Origin: Phocoenobacter uteri | GTDB taxonomy: Bacteria > Pseudomonadota > Gammaproteobacteria > Enterobacterales > Pasteurellaceae | NCBI RefSeq assembly: GCF_900454895.1 | Contig: NZ_UGTA01000001.1 | Coordinates: 1,860,001-1,924,000, forward strand | Direction: 5' to 3' | Length of the DNA stretch: 64,000 nt | Shown here: positions 26,931 to 34,098 of the stretch, in pieces | Layout: each line of letters begins with the position of its first letter | Position numbering within the stretch: position 1 is the stretch's first letter | Notes under the pieces: generated by a model | What the model was told of the DNA's origin: nothing | What the model saw: only the letters and a program-made list of their open reading frames with translations | Databases searched by the model: none | Made by a program: the position numbers and the translations under genes

Positions 26931-26950
26931 TTTTAAATAACGAGAAAATT

Positions 26951-28351
26951 ATGTTTGAAAATTTATCCGATAGACTTTCCCAAACCCTTAAAAACATCAG
27001 TGGCAAAGGGCGTTTAACCGAAGACAATATTAAAGACACGCTCCGCGAAGTGCGTATGGCATTGCTTGAAGCGGACGTAGCGTTACCTGTGGTTCGTGAA
27101 TTTATCAACAAGGTAAAAGAGCGTGCGATTGGTGTTGAAGTCAATAAAAGCCTAACGCCGGGTCAAGAATTCGTTAAAATTGTTCAGGCTGAGCTTGAAA
27201 ATGCAATGGGCGAGGCAAACGAAGGGCTAAACCTTGCAAGCCAACCGCCAGCGGTTATTTTAATGGCGGGTTTACAGGGTGCAGGTAAAACCACCTCTGT
27301 GGGTAAATTATCTAAATTCTTAAAAGAAAAACATAAGAAAAAAGTCTTGGTGGTGTCTGCCGACGTTTATCGTCCTGCGGCGATCAAACAGTTAGAAACC
27401 CTAGCGAGTGATTTAGATATTGCTTTCTTCCCAAGTGAAACCAGCCAAAAACCGACAGAAATCGCAACAGCAGCTTTAAAACACGCAAAATTAAATTTCT
27501 TTGATGTGTTGATTGTGGATACGGCGGGTCGCTTACACGTTGATAGCGAAATGATGGACGAAATCAAACAAATTCATCAGGTGCTAAATCCGATTGAAAC
27601 CTTATTCACTGTGGACGCAATGACAGGTCAAGATGCGGCGAATACCGCAAAAGCCTTTAATGAGGCGTTGCCTTTAACAGGGGTTATCTTAACCAAAGTG
27701 GACGGGGACGCACGTGGTGGTGCGGCGTTATCGATTCGTCAAATCACAGGTAAACCGATTAAATTCTTGGGTGTGGGCGAAAAAACTGACGCCTTAGAAC
27801 CTTTCCACCCTGATCGTATCGCCTCTCGTATTTTAGGTATGGGGGATGTGCTTTCTCTGATTGAGGATTTAGAGAAAACCGTCGATCGTGAAAAAGCCGA
27901 GAAAATGGCGAAAAAATTCAAGAAAGGTGATGCGTTTACCCTTGAAGATTTCCGTGAGCAGCTGATTGAAATGAAAAAAATGGGCGGAATGATGTCAATG
28001 CTTGATAAATTACCGGGTGCGAAAAATCTGCCTGCGAATGTAAAAAATCAAGTGGACGATAAAATGTTCCATAAAATGGAAGCGATCATCAACTCAATGA
28101 CCTTAAAAGAGCGTGCTGATCCATCGATTATCAAAGGATCACGCCGTAAACGTATCGCTATGGGATCGGGTACGAAGGTGCAAGATGTCAATAAATTACT
28201 CAAACAGTTCGACGATATGCAAAAAATGATGAAAAAAATGCGTAAAGGCGGAATGAGTAAAATGATGCGTGGTATGCAAGGAATGATGGGCGGTGCTGGC
28301 GGAATGGGCGGCTTAGGCGGTCTTGGTGGAATGTTTGGCGGACGTCGTTAA
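26951..28351 (+). CDS. ffh: Signal recognition particle protein Ffh
   Basis: Ffh binds 4.5S RNA and signal sequences and, with FtsY, targets inner-membrane proteins co-translationally. It has 466 residues: the N domain (1-90), the GTPase G domain with GLQGAGKTT at 107-115 and VDTAGRLHVD and TKVDGDARGG downstream, and the methionine-rich M domain from about 320 with the RNA-binding GSRRKRIAMGSG. The C-terminal tail is a Met/Gly-rich repeat tract (MMRGMQGMMGGAGGMGGLGG). It is monocistronic, followed by a hairpin and then the candidate sRNA. Confidence 0.97.
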   Translation: MFENLSDRLSQTLKNISGKGRLTEDNIKDTLREVRMALLEADVALPVVREFINKVKERAIGVEVNKSLTPGQEFVKIVQAELENAMGEANEGLNLASQPPAVILMAGLQGAGKTTSVGKLSKFLKEKHKKKVLVVSADVYRPAAIKQLETLASDLDIAFFPSETSQKPTEIATAALKHAKLNFFDVLIVDTAGRLHVDSEMMDEIKQIHQVLNPIETLFTVDAMTGQDAANTAKAFNEALPLTGVILTKVDGDARGGAALSIRQITGKPIKFLGVGEKTDALEPFHPDRIASRILGMGDVLSLIEDLEKTVDREKAEKMAKKFKKGDAFTLEDFREQLIEMKKMGGMMSMLDKLPGAKNLPANVKNQVDDKMFHKMEAIINSMTLKERADPSIIKGSRRKRIAMGSGTKVQDVNKLLKQFDDMQKMMKKMRKGGMSKMMRGMQGMMGGAGGMGGLGGLGGMFGGRR

Positions 28352-28363
28352 ATTTAACCGTAG

Positions 28364-28383
28364 AGCCAGAGTATGCTCTGGCT
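28364..28383 (+). terminator. Hairpin after ffh
   Basis: The 8-bp stem AGCCAGAG (28364-28371) pairs with CTCTGGCT (28376-28383) around TATG, 12 bp past the stop codon. The U-tract is interrupted (ATATCTATTATTTTT), so termination may be partial. Confidence 0.6.
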
Positions 28384-28446
28384 ATATCTATTATTTTTAT
28401 AAAATTTGCAAATTGTAAAGAATTGTAAATTTAGTTGTGAAATAAA

Positions 28447-28461
28447 TGAGAATTGTTATCA
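28447..28461. promoter_or_regulatory. Fur box
   Basis: TGAGAATTGTTATCA matches the 7-1-7 Fur consensus TGATAAT-N-ATTATCA at all but two positions. The flanks extend it to AATGAGAATTGTTATCATT. A candidate promoter overlaps it: TTGTTA at 28453-28458 and AATAAT at 28477-28482, 18 bp apart. Fur would therefore occlude RNA polymerase when iron is plentiful. The next thing downstream is the candidate small RNA, not a gene. Confidence 0.65.
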
Positions 28462-28486
28462 TTACCGCACTTAAAAAATAATAGGT

Positions 28487-28541
28487 AATCACTCCAACTC
28501 TTTGCACCTTATCACCCCCACAAGATAAGGTGCTTTTTTTT
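28487..28541 (+). ncRNA. Candidate Fur-controlled small RNA
   Basis: From the promoter overlapping the Fur box, transcription should start near 28488 and run through a 15-nt unstructured leader into a very strong terminator. GCACCTTATC (28504-28513) pairs with GATAAGGTGC (28524-28533), followed by eight T. The hairpin loop ACCCCCACAA is C-rich, a feature that in other sRNAs can pair with G-rich ribosome sites. No start codon with a ribosome site lies inside. tyrS has its own -10 (TATAAT, 28564-28569), so this is not simply its leader. It could correspond to HrrF, the Fur-regulated sRNA reported in Pasteurellaceae, but I cannot compare the sequences. Confidence 0.45.
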
Positions 28542-28563
28542 CGCCTTTTTTTTCTATTCTCGC

Positions 28564-28569
28564 TATAAT
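28564..28569 (+). promoter_or_regulatory. tyrS -10 element
   Basis: A perfect TATAAT lies 41 bp before the tyrS ATG, downstream of the sRNA terminator. A matching -35 is not clear because the T-rich terminator tail occupies that position. Confidence 0.4.
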
Positions 28570-28610
28570 AACCGAATGTTAATTTTAAACTTTTTACTTT
28601 AAGGAAATAT

Positions 28611-29798
28611 ATGTCTATTGAAACTCAACTTGCCGAATTAAAACGTGGCGTAGAAGATATTTATTCAGAAAATGATTTAATTGAAAAATTAAAAGAAAAC
28701 CGTCCATTACGCATTAAATTAGGGGCTGATCCAACCGCACCAGACATCCATTTAGGGCATACGGTAGTATTAAATAAATTACGTCAATTCCAACAGTTAG
28801 GTCACGAAGTGTATTTCTTAATTGGGGATTTCACAGGTATGGTTGGCGATCCATCAGGTAAAAATGCGACTCGTCCACCTTTAACCAAAGAAGATGTGTT
28901 ACGCAATGCGGAAACCTATAAATCTCAAATTTTTAAAATTTTAGACCCTGAAAAAACCAAAGTAGTATTTAACTCAGAATGGTTAAGCCAGCTGGGAACA
29001 GAAGGAATGATTCGCCTTGCGTCTAACTATACCGTTGCGCGTATGTTAGAACGTGATGATTTCAAAAAACGTTTTGCAAATAATCAATCTATCGCCATCC
29101 ACGAATTTATGTATCCATTATTACAAGGTTACGATTCAGTGGCATTAGAGGCGGACGTAGAATTAGGTGGAACAGACCAAACATTCAACCTATTAGTAGG
29201 ACGTGAATTGCAAAAATCGAACGGGCAAAAACCACAGGTTGCAATGACATTACCATTGCTTGAAGGCTTAGACGGCGAGAAAAAAATGTCTAAATCATTA
29301 GGTAACTACATCGGTGTTTCTGACACGCCAAGCGAGATGTTTGGTAAAGTGATGTCAATTTCTGATGAGTTAATGTGGCGTTGGTACGACTTGCTTTCAT
29401 TCCGTTCATTAGAAGAAATTGCAAAATTCAAAGAAGAAGTGACCGCTGGTCGCAATCCTCGTGATGTGAAAATTCTGTTAGCCAAAGAAATTATCGCTCG
29501 CTTCCATTCAGATGCTGACGCTGACGCGGCGGAGCAAGAGTTTATCAACCGTTTCCAAAAAGGGGCAATGCCTGACGATATGCCTGAATTCACTTTTGAA
29601 GGCGAAATGGGATTAGCGAGCTTATTAAAAGAAGCAGGATTATCGCCTTCAACCTCAGAGGCAATGCGTTCTGTGAAAGGTGGCGGTGTACGAATTGATG
29701 GCGAGAAAGTGGAAGATCCACGTTTAACCATCAAGGCTGGGACAACGGCGGTTTATAATGTCGGTAAACGTAAATTTGCTCGTGTTACTGTAAAATAA
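28611..29798 (+). CDS. tyrS: Tyrosyl-tRNA synthetase
   Basis: TyrS charges tRNA-Tyr. It has 395 residues. The class I signature HLGH lies at 47-50 and KMSKS near residue 227. A C-terminal S4-like RNA-binding domain (about 335-395, SEAMRSVKGGGVRIDGEKV) is present. The sequence is of the longer 'TyrZ/type 2' form common in Pasteurellaceae rather than the E. coli form. TAAGGAAAT precedes the ATG. The stop codon is the first three bases of an uptake sequence. Confidence 0.97.
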   Translation: MSIETQLAELKRGVEDIYSENDLIEKLKENRPLRIKLGADPTAPDIHLGHTVVLNKLRQFQQLGHEVYFLIGDFTGMVGDPSGKNATRPPLTKEDVLRNAETYKSQIFKILDPEKTKVVFNSEWLSQLGTEGMIRLASNYTVARMLERDDFKKRFANNQSIAIHEFMYPLLQGYDSVALEADVELGGTDQTFNLLVGRELQKSNGQKPQVAMTLPLLEGLDGEKKMSKSLGNYIGVSDTPSEMFGKVMSISDELMWRWYDLLSFRSLEEIAKFKEEVTAGRNPRDVKILLAKEIIARFHSDADADAAEQEFINRFQKGAMPDDMPEFTFEGEMGLASLLKEAGLSPSTSEAMRSVKGGGVRIDGEKVEDPRLTIKAGTTAVYNVGKRKFARVTVK

Positions 29799-29829
29799 GC
29801 GGTCAAATTTTTTTAACTTTTTGCAAAAT
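29796..29829 (+). repeat. Apl-type DNA uptake sequence starting at the tyrS stop codon
   Basis: TAAGCGGTCAAATTTTTTT is followed by AACTTTTTGCAAAA. The TAA at 29796-29798 ends tyrS, so gene end and uptake site share bases, mirroring the hprA-like gene at 2382-2384. Confidence 0.85.
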
Positions 29830-29835
29830 TAGTCG

Positions 29836-29864
29836 GTAGGTACAGGGTTTTACTCTGTACCTAC
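29836..29864 (+). terminator. Hairpin between tyrS and cmoB
   Basis: A perfect 10-bp stem, GTAGGTACAG (29836-29845) with CTGTACCTAC (29855-29864), is followed only by GATTTTC. It could attenuate read-through from tyrS into cmoB. Its GTAGG...CCTAC ends resemble those of the intergenic repeats and it may be a shrunken relative. Confidence 0.5.
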
Positions 29865-29895
29865 GATTTTCATACAACCAATAAAATAATTAACA

Positions 29896-30858
29896 ATGAT
29901 AGATTTTCGTCCTTTTTACCAACAATTAGCGACAAGTTCGCTTTCTCACTGGCTTGAAACCTTACCTTTACAAATGAAACAGTGGCAAACCCAAGCTCAC
30001 GGTGATTTTGATAAGTGGGAAAATGCCTTGAAACATTTGCCTGTAAAAGCGGGAACAATTGATTTAAAAGAGAGTGTAACCGCAACGGCGAATGAACCTT
30101 TATCCGAAGGGGAAAAGCAACGTTTTATCCATAATTTGAAACTGTTGAAACCGTGGCGAAAAGGGCCCTATCATTTGTATGATGTGCATATTGATTGCGA
30201 ATGGCGTTCTGATTTCAAATGGGATCGTGTGTTGCCTCACTTATCGCCATTAAAAGATCGCACCATTTTAGATGTGGGTTGTGGCAGTGGCTATCATATG
30301 TGGCGAATGGTGGGCGAAGGGGCAAGATTAGTGGTCGGCATTGATCCAACGGATTTATTTTTATGTCAGTTTGAGGCGGTGCGTAAGTTATTAAATAACA
30401 ATCGCCAAGCCCATTTAATCCCTATGGGCATTGAAGAAATGCAACCGCTGAAAGCCTTTGATACGGTGTTTTCAATGGGCGTGTTATATCATCGAAAATC
30501 GCCATTTGACCATTTTTTACAGCTAAAAAATCAGTTACGCAAAGGAGGCGAGTTAGTGCTTGAAACCTTAGTGATTGATGGTGATGTCAATGATGTGCTT
30601 GTGCCAAGCGATCGCTATGCAAAAATGCGAAATATCTATTTTATCCCGTCTGTGCCAGCTCTGATTAGTTGGTTGGAAAAAGCGGGATTTAAAAATGTAC
30701 GTTGTGTTGATGAGGCGGTAACAACGATCGAAGAACAGCGTCGCACCGAATGGATCGACACTGAATCCCTTGAAGACTTTTTAGATCCACGGGATCATTC
30801 TAAAACGATTGAAGGTTATCCTGCACCGAAACGTGCCGTGATTATTGCGAATGCTTGA
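29896..30858 (+). CDS. cmoB: tRNA U34 carboxymethyltransferase CmoB
   Basis: CmoB uses carboxy-SAM (made by CmoA) to carboxymethylate 5-hydroxyuridine at tRNA position 34, forming cmo5U, which broadens wobble decoding. It has 320 residues. The SAM-fold motif ILDVGCGSGYHMWRMVGEGA starts near residue 124, and GVLYHRKSPFDHF follows near 195. The N-terminal IDFRPFYQQL is typical. Its ribosome site is weak. cmoA, often adjacent, is not in the window. Confidence 0.96.
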   Translation: MIDFRPFYQQLATSSLSHWLETLPLQMKQWQTQAHGDFDKWENALKHLPVKAGTIDLKESVTATANEPLSEGEKQRFIHNLKLLKPWRKGPYHLYDVHIDCEWRSDFKWDRVLPHLSPLKDRTILDVGCGSGYHMWRMVGEGARLVVGIDPTDLFLCQFEAVRKLLNNNRQAHLIPMGIEEMQPLKAFDTVFSMGVLYHRKSPFDHFLQLKNQLRKGGELVLETLVIDGDVNDVLVPSDRYAKMRNIYFIPSVPALISWLEKAGFKNVRCVDEAVTTIEEQRRTEWIDTESLEDFLDPRDHSKTIEGYPAPKRAVIIANA

Positions 30859-30883
30859 TAACATTAAGCGATAGTAATGAATG

Positions 30884-30985
30884 GTAGGGGGGCATTAGTA
30901 AACTTGTTTGCGTATATGCTCCCGAATGCTATTCTATTTTACGGGAGGATATTCCATTCGCATTGCTCATTCAATCCTCCCCTAC
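30884..30985. repeat. Two-hairpin (REP/BIME-like) intergenic repeat, copy 4
   Basis: This is a complete 102-bp copy beginning GTAGGGG and ending CCCCTAC, so the ends are inverted repeats. The left half folds as GGGGCAT...ATGCTCCC around AAAC/GTTT. The right half folds as GGGAGGAT...ATCCTCCC. The linker GAATGCTATTCTATTTTAC is shared with copy 5. Confidence 0.75.
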
Positions 30986-31016
30986 GGAAAACTATTTTTA
31001 TAAGAAATTATCTTCT

Positions 31017-31046
31017 TGTAAATTTTTATAAAAATATGACCGCTTA
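31017..31046 (-). repeat. Apl-type DNA uptake sequence between repeat copies 4 and 5
   Basis: The minus strand reads TAAGCGGTCATATTTTT followed by an AT tract and TTTACAA. It sits alone, between the two tandem repeat copies. Confidence 0.7.
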
Positions 31047-31057
31047 TCAAAGATATT

Positions 31058-31158
31058 GTAGGGGAGCATTAGCAAACTTGTTGGCGTATATGCTCCCGAA
31101 CACTATTCTATTTTGCGGGAGTATATTTCATTCGCTACGCTCATTTAATGCTCCCCTA
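31058..31158. repeat. Two-hairpin (REP/BIME-like) intergenic repeat, copy 5
   Basis: A 101-bp copy in the same orientation as copy 4, 72 bp further on. The ends are GTAGGGGAGCATTA and TAATGCTCCCCTA, a 13-bp inverted pair. The inner GCAAACTTGTTGGC and GCGGGAGTAT segments match copy 4 closely. It ends 22 bp from the trpB stop codon and may act as the trpB terminator. Confidence 0.75.
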
Positions 31159-31179
31159 TATTTTCAAATGCGTATTTAT

Positions 31180-32418
31180 TTACAGCTCAATTTTACTCAA
31201 AATAAAATCAATATCCTTATCGCCACGTCCTGATAAATTCACTAATAATTTAGCTTCTTTTGGCAATGTTGGGGCAATTTTCATCGCATAAGCCACAGCG
31301 TGAGAAGATTCTAAGGCAGGAATAATCCCTTCAAAGCGAGAGAGAGCCATAAATGCGTCCAAGCATTCATCATCGGTAGCACTTTCATAAAAAGCTTGTT
31401 TGGTATCTTTTAAATAAGAGTGAACAGGTCCAACACCGGGATAATCTAATCCTGAGGCAATGGAATGCACGGGTGCTGGGTTGCCGTTTTCATCAAGTAA
31501 TACATAGCATTTAAACCCTTGAATTTCGCCTTTTACCCCTTTGGTCATTGTGGCGGCGTGATAAGGTGTATCTAAACCTTTTCCAGCTGGCTCAACACCG
31601 ACTTTATCCACATTCTCATCGGTAATAAAACCGCTGAATAATCCGATGGCATTTGAGCCACCACCGATACAAGCGATCACTTTATCCGGTAATTGGTTGG
31701 TCATTTCTAAAAATTGAGCTCGTGCCTCCGATCCAACTATTGATTGAAAATAGCTGACCATTTCAGGATAAGGTGCTGGACCAACCACTGAGCCAATCGC
31801 AAATAAACTGGTGTCTAGTTCTTTTAAATAGGCATTAAATGCACTGTCCACCGCCTCTTTCAGTGTACCTGCACCCTCAGAAACAGGGACTAATTTTGCC
31901 CCTAAAATTTTCATTCGGCTGACATTTGGGGCTTCTTTTTGGATATCCACAATCCCCATATGAATTTCACATTTTAATCCCATTAACGCGGCTGCTGTGG
32001 CTAATGCAACACCATGTTGCCCTGCCCCTGTTTCAGCGATAACTTTGGTTTTGCCCAGTTTTTTAGCTAATAAAACCTCGCCTAAACAGTGATTGATTTT
32101 ATGTGCACCGGTATGGTTTAAATCTTCTCGTTTTAAATAGATTTGCGCCCCACCGCAGTGTTCACTTAAACGTCTTGCGTGATAAATTGGGCTTGGACGA
32201 CCTACAAAGGTTTGGCGAAGACGTTGCATTTCAGCGTGAAATTCAGGTTCTTGAATTAACTCTCTAAATCCCTGCTCAATTTCTTGCAATGCTTTTGCCA
32301 GTTCAGGGTGCTGAATTTTGCCTCCAAATTCGCCGAAAAAGCCGTTATCGTCTGGTAAAATGATAGGAGCGAGTGCATAACCGATATTTTGTGTCGTATT
32401 ATTTTGATGTGTTGTCAT
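31180..32418 (-). CDS. trpB: Tryptophan synthase beta chain
   Basis: TrpB condenses indole with serine to make tryptophan. It has 412 residues. The PLP lysine is Lys107 in NHTGAHKINHCLG, and GGGSNAIG binds the cofactor phosphate. The protein looks intact to its C-terminal SGRGDKDIDFILSKIEL. AGAGGAAAAG precedes the ATG. trpA, the normal downstream partner supplying indole, is missing; two intergenic repeats occupy its place. A TrpR-like operator overlaps the promoter. The enzyme could use scavenged indole, or trpA may lie elsewhere. Confidence 0.96.
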   Translation of the reverse strand: MTTHQNNTTQNIGYALAPIILPDDNGFFGEFGGKIQHPELAKALQEIEQGFRELIQEPEFHAEMQRLRQTFVGRPSPIYHARRLSEHCGGAQIYLKREDLNHTGAHKINHCLGEVLLAKKLGKTKVIAETGAGQHGVALATAAALMGLKCEIHMGIVDIQKEAPNVSRMKILGAKLVPVSEGAGTLKEAVDSAFNAYLKELDTSLFAIGSVVGPAPYPEMVSYFQSIVGSEARAQFLEMTNQLPDKVIACIGGGSNAIGLFSGFITDENVDKVGVEPAGKGLDTPYHAATMTKGVKGEIQGFKCYVLLDENGNPAPVHSIASGLDYPGVGPVHSYLKDTKQAFYESATDDECLDAFMALSRFEGIIPALESSHAVAYAMKIAPTLPKEAKLLVNLSGRGDKDIDFILSKIEL

Positions 32419-32445
32419 TTTTCTTTTCCTCTTTGTTGTATTTGT

Positions 32446-32463
32446 GTATTAGTTCAATGGTAC
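32446..32463. promoter_or_regulatory. Putative TrpR operator at the trpB promoter
   Basis: On the minus strand GTACCATTGAACTAATAC matches the trp operator consensus GTACTAGTTAACTAGTAC at 14 of 18 positions. A promoter TTGATC (32484-32479), 16 bp, TACCAT overlaps it, so bound repressor would block RNA polymerase. It lies 28 bp before the trpB ATG. Confidence 0.55.
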
Positions 32464-32524
32464 AAAAATAAAAGAAAAGATCAACCTATTTTTGGTTGAA
32501 AAATAAACGGTTGAAGAAAAATAA

Positions 32525-33853
32525 CTATTGTAATATTTTTAAGACTTTTTGATACTCTTTAGATTGAGCCAATAATATTCTGGCAGATTGTTTTAGTTTG
32601 TTCACATCTTCTTTTGGCAAATACAGTGAAGTGTCGATATTAAGCATTTCAGTACGTAGTTGTGAAGGGGGCAGATCTTTTAAATTTAAACTTATAAAAT
32701 AAGCCTTAATCTCATGCTGTTTAGTATTCCATTCTTCAATGAGATTTTTAAAACTATTTAAGGTATTTTGCGTGTTATTATCAATAGGCACATTGATAAT
32801 TGAGTTTACAATGTCTGATGTACTAGGAATATCTGCTGACTTATCAATTTCATTCACCATTTGATTTTGTGCATTCACATTGATCACAATCACATTTTTT
32901 AAATTGGCTTGTTTTAAATGCCCATTAACGCCTTTTGAACCAAACATATCATAAACATCTAATAAGCTACGTAAGCCAAGATTATCCGTTAATCCACCAT
33001 CGACTAAGTGAATAAAAGGGCGTTCATCGCTATGTTTATATAAATCTACTTGGGATTTTAATCTTTCCATTCCTTTTAAATTACCTTTAACACTCATCAT
33101 CTGAGAAGCGGTATTGTAGAAACATTGTCCGCCATTATTATTAAAGGTTAAAGGGCTAAATATTAAAGGGACAGAACTTGATGCTGCAACTGCTCGAGCG
33201 ATTTTGACTTTCTCTAAGTTGAGGCACAATAAATCAAAGTATTCCTGTGTAAAGTTAATACGCTGTCCTGCTTTCATATCAGTTGCACTAATTACGGCAA
33301 ATGGGCCTTGACGATGATATTGTAAATCAGCAAAGGTTTTATTTTTGAAAAGAGCAAGATTAAGCTGCTCTTCAAGTAAATCCCCTCTGCCAAATTGAGG
33401 CGAAGTCAGGCGTGACATACTTGATGTCGAAAAAAGTTTGCTCATCATTTGCTTTTGGAAATTTGTTTTTAGAAAGTTTTTTTCAAATGTAGGTACAACA
33501 TTTTTACCTTCTAGGGAAAAATAAGCAGCGAGTACTGAACCACCCGAAACGCCATAAACTAAGTCAACATTTTCTAATAATGTGTTCCCCTTAGCGGTCG
33601 GATTTATTGGCGTTTTTGCAAATTCTTCTAATACACCATAGCCTAGTGACGCAGCACGATTTCCGCCCCCTGAAAACATCATAATAATTAAATTTTCACT
33701 TTTTTTATTTTCTAAAACGGCATTGTAAAGGCGATAGCCTCGAGCAAGATCGATACGAGAAATTGTTTCTACAGGTTGATATTTTATCGAGCTACAAGCA
33801 GATAAAAATAATATTGTAGTAAAAAACGTAAATAATGAGCCTTTTTTCATCAT
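32525..33853 (-). CDS. Patatin-like phospholipase lipoprotein
   Basis: The N-terminus is a lipoprotein signal with lipobox LSAC (Cys20). A patatin domain follows: the oxyanion loop GGGNRA at 62-67, the nucleophile elbow GVSGGS with Ser103, and the catalytic aspartate in VDGGLTD at Asp285. It has 442 residues and should be a lipid-anchored serine acylhydrolase of the cell envelope, acting on phospholipids or similar esters. Two ATGs are adjacent (33853 and 33850), and either could be used. It is preceded by the putA control region and followed by trpB's promoter, so it is monocistronic. I do not recognise a named gene. Confidence 0.82.
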   Translation of the reverse strand: MMKKGSLFTFFTTILFLSACSSIKYQPVETISRIDLARGYRLYNAVLENKKSENLIIMMFSGGGNRAASLGYGVLEEFAKTPINPTAKGNTLLENVDLVYGVSGGSVLAAYFSLEGKNVVPTFEKNFLKTNFQKQMMSKLFSTSSMSRLTSPQFGRGDLLEEQLNLALFKNKTFADLQYHRQGPFAVISATDMKAGQRINFTQEYFDLLCLNLEKVKIARAVAASSSVPLIFSPLTFNNNGGQCFYNTASQMMSVKGNLKGMERLKSQVDLYKHSDERPFIHLVDGGLTDNLGLRSLLDVYDMFGSKGVNGHLKQANLKNVIVINVNAQNQMVNEIDKSADIPSTSDIVNSIINVPIDNNTQNTLNSFKNLIEEWNTKQHEIKAYFISLNLKDLPPSQLRTEMLNIDTSLYLPKEDVNKLKQSARILLAQSKEYQKVLKILQ

Positions 33854-33997
33854 ATAAACCTTGTGTAATTGCCTTCAAAGAGAGTCGATTTATAGCATAT
33901 TTTTAATCACTTGCCATAAACGATGTGCGATTTGTTTGTAATATTCTAACTTAGTACAAAGTATAGATAAAAAAATTCTATTTTTTAGGCAAATTTT

Positions 33998-34013
33998 TGT
34001 GATTGAGCTCACA
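33998..34013. promoter_or_regulatory. CRP-cAMP binding site upstream of putA
   Basis: TGTGATTGAGCTCACA has both perfect half-sites (TGTGA-N6-TCACA) with T-rich left and A-rich right flanks, matching the 22-bp CRP consensus. It lies 85 bp before the putA ATG, suiting activation of proline catabolism when preferred sugars are absent. It could also influence the divergent patatin gene (start 33853). Confidence 0.75.
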
Positions 34014-34098
34014 GAAATAGTAAATAACAGTTTACCATTAACAGTTTAATTGCTACTTTTTAACAAAATTTTTACAAAATAGTTAGGAGTAATGTGTT

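Larger units (their letters stand above)
26577..26950. other. Non-coding gap between thrC and ffh
   Basis: This 374-bp divergent intergenic region holds repeat copy 2 (26709-26882), an unpaired uptake sequence (26899-26930) and probably the promoters of both genes. A plausible ffh promoter is TTGTCA near 26795 with CATATA or ATATAG 16-17 bp later. It overlaps an AAATGA...TCATTT inverted repeat. No open reading frame with credible codon use is present. Confidence 0.5.
30859..31179. other. Non-coding gap between cmoB and trpB filled by repeats
   Basis: This 321-bp gap between convergent genes contains repeat copies 4 and 5 with an unpaired uptake sequence (31017-31046, minus strand) between them. 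trpA would be expected here, downstream of trpB, but no trace of a TrpA reading frame is visible on either strand. Confidence 0.75.

Noticed and set aside
28487..28610. T-box or amino-acid attenuator controlling tyrS
   Set aside because: No specifier loop or antiterminator alternative is seen, T-boxes are not expected in gammaproteobacteria, and a Fur box precedes the hairpin.
30877..31233. A 118-codon open frame with two similar 33-residue units (RGALVNLFAYMLPN and RGALANLLAYMLPN)
   Set aside because: The 'protein repeat' is just the translation of the two tandem copies of the DNA repeat. It has no ribosome site, ends inside trpB antisense, and hairpin pairing explains the conservation better than codon use.
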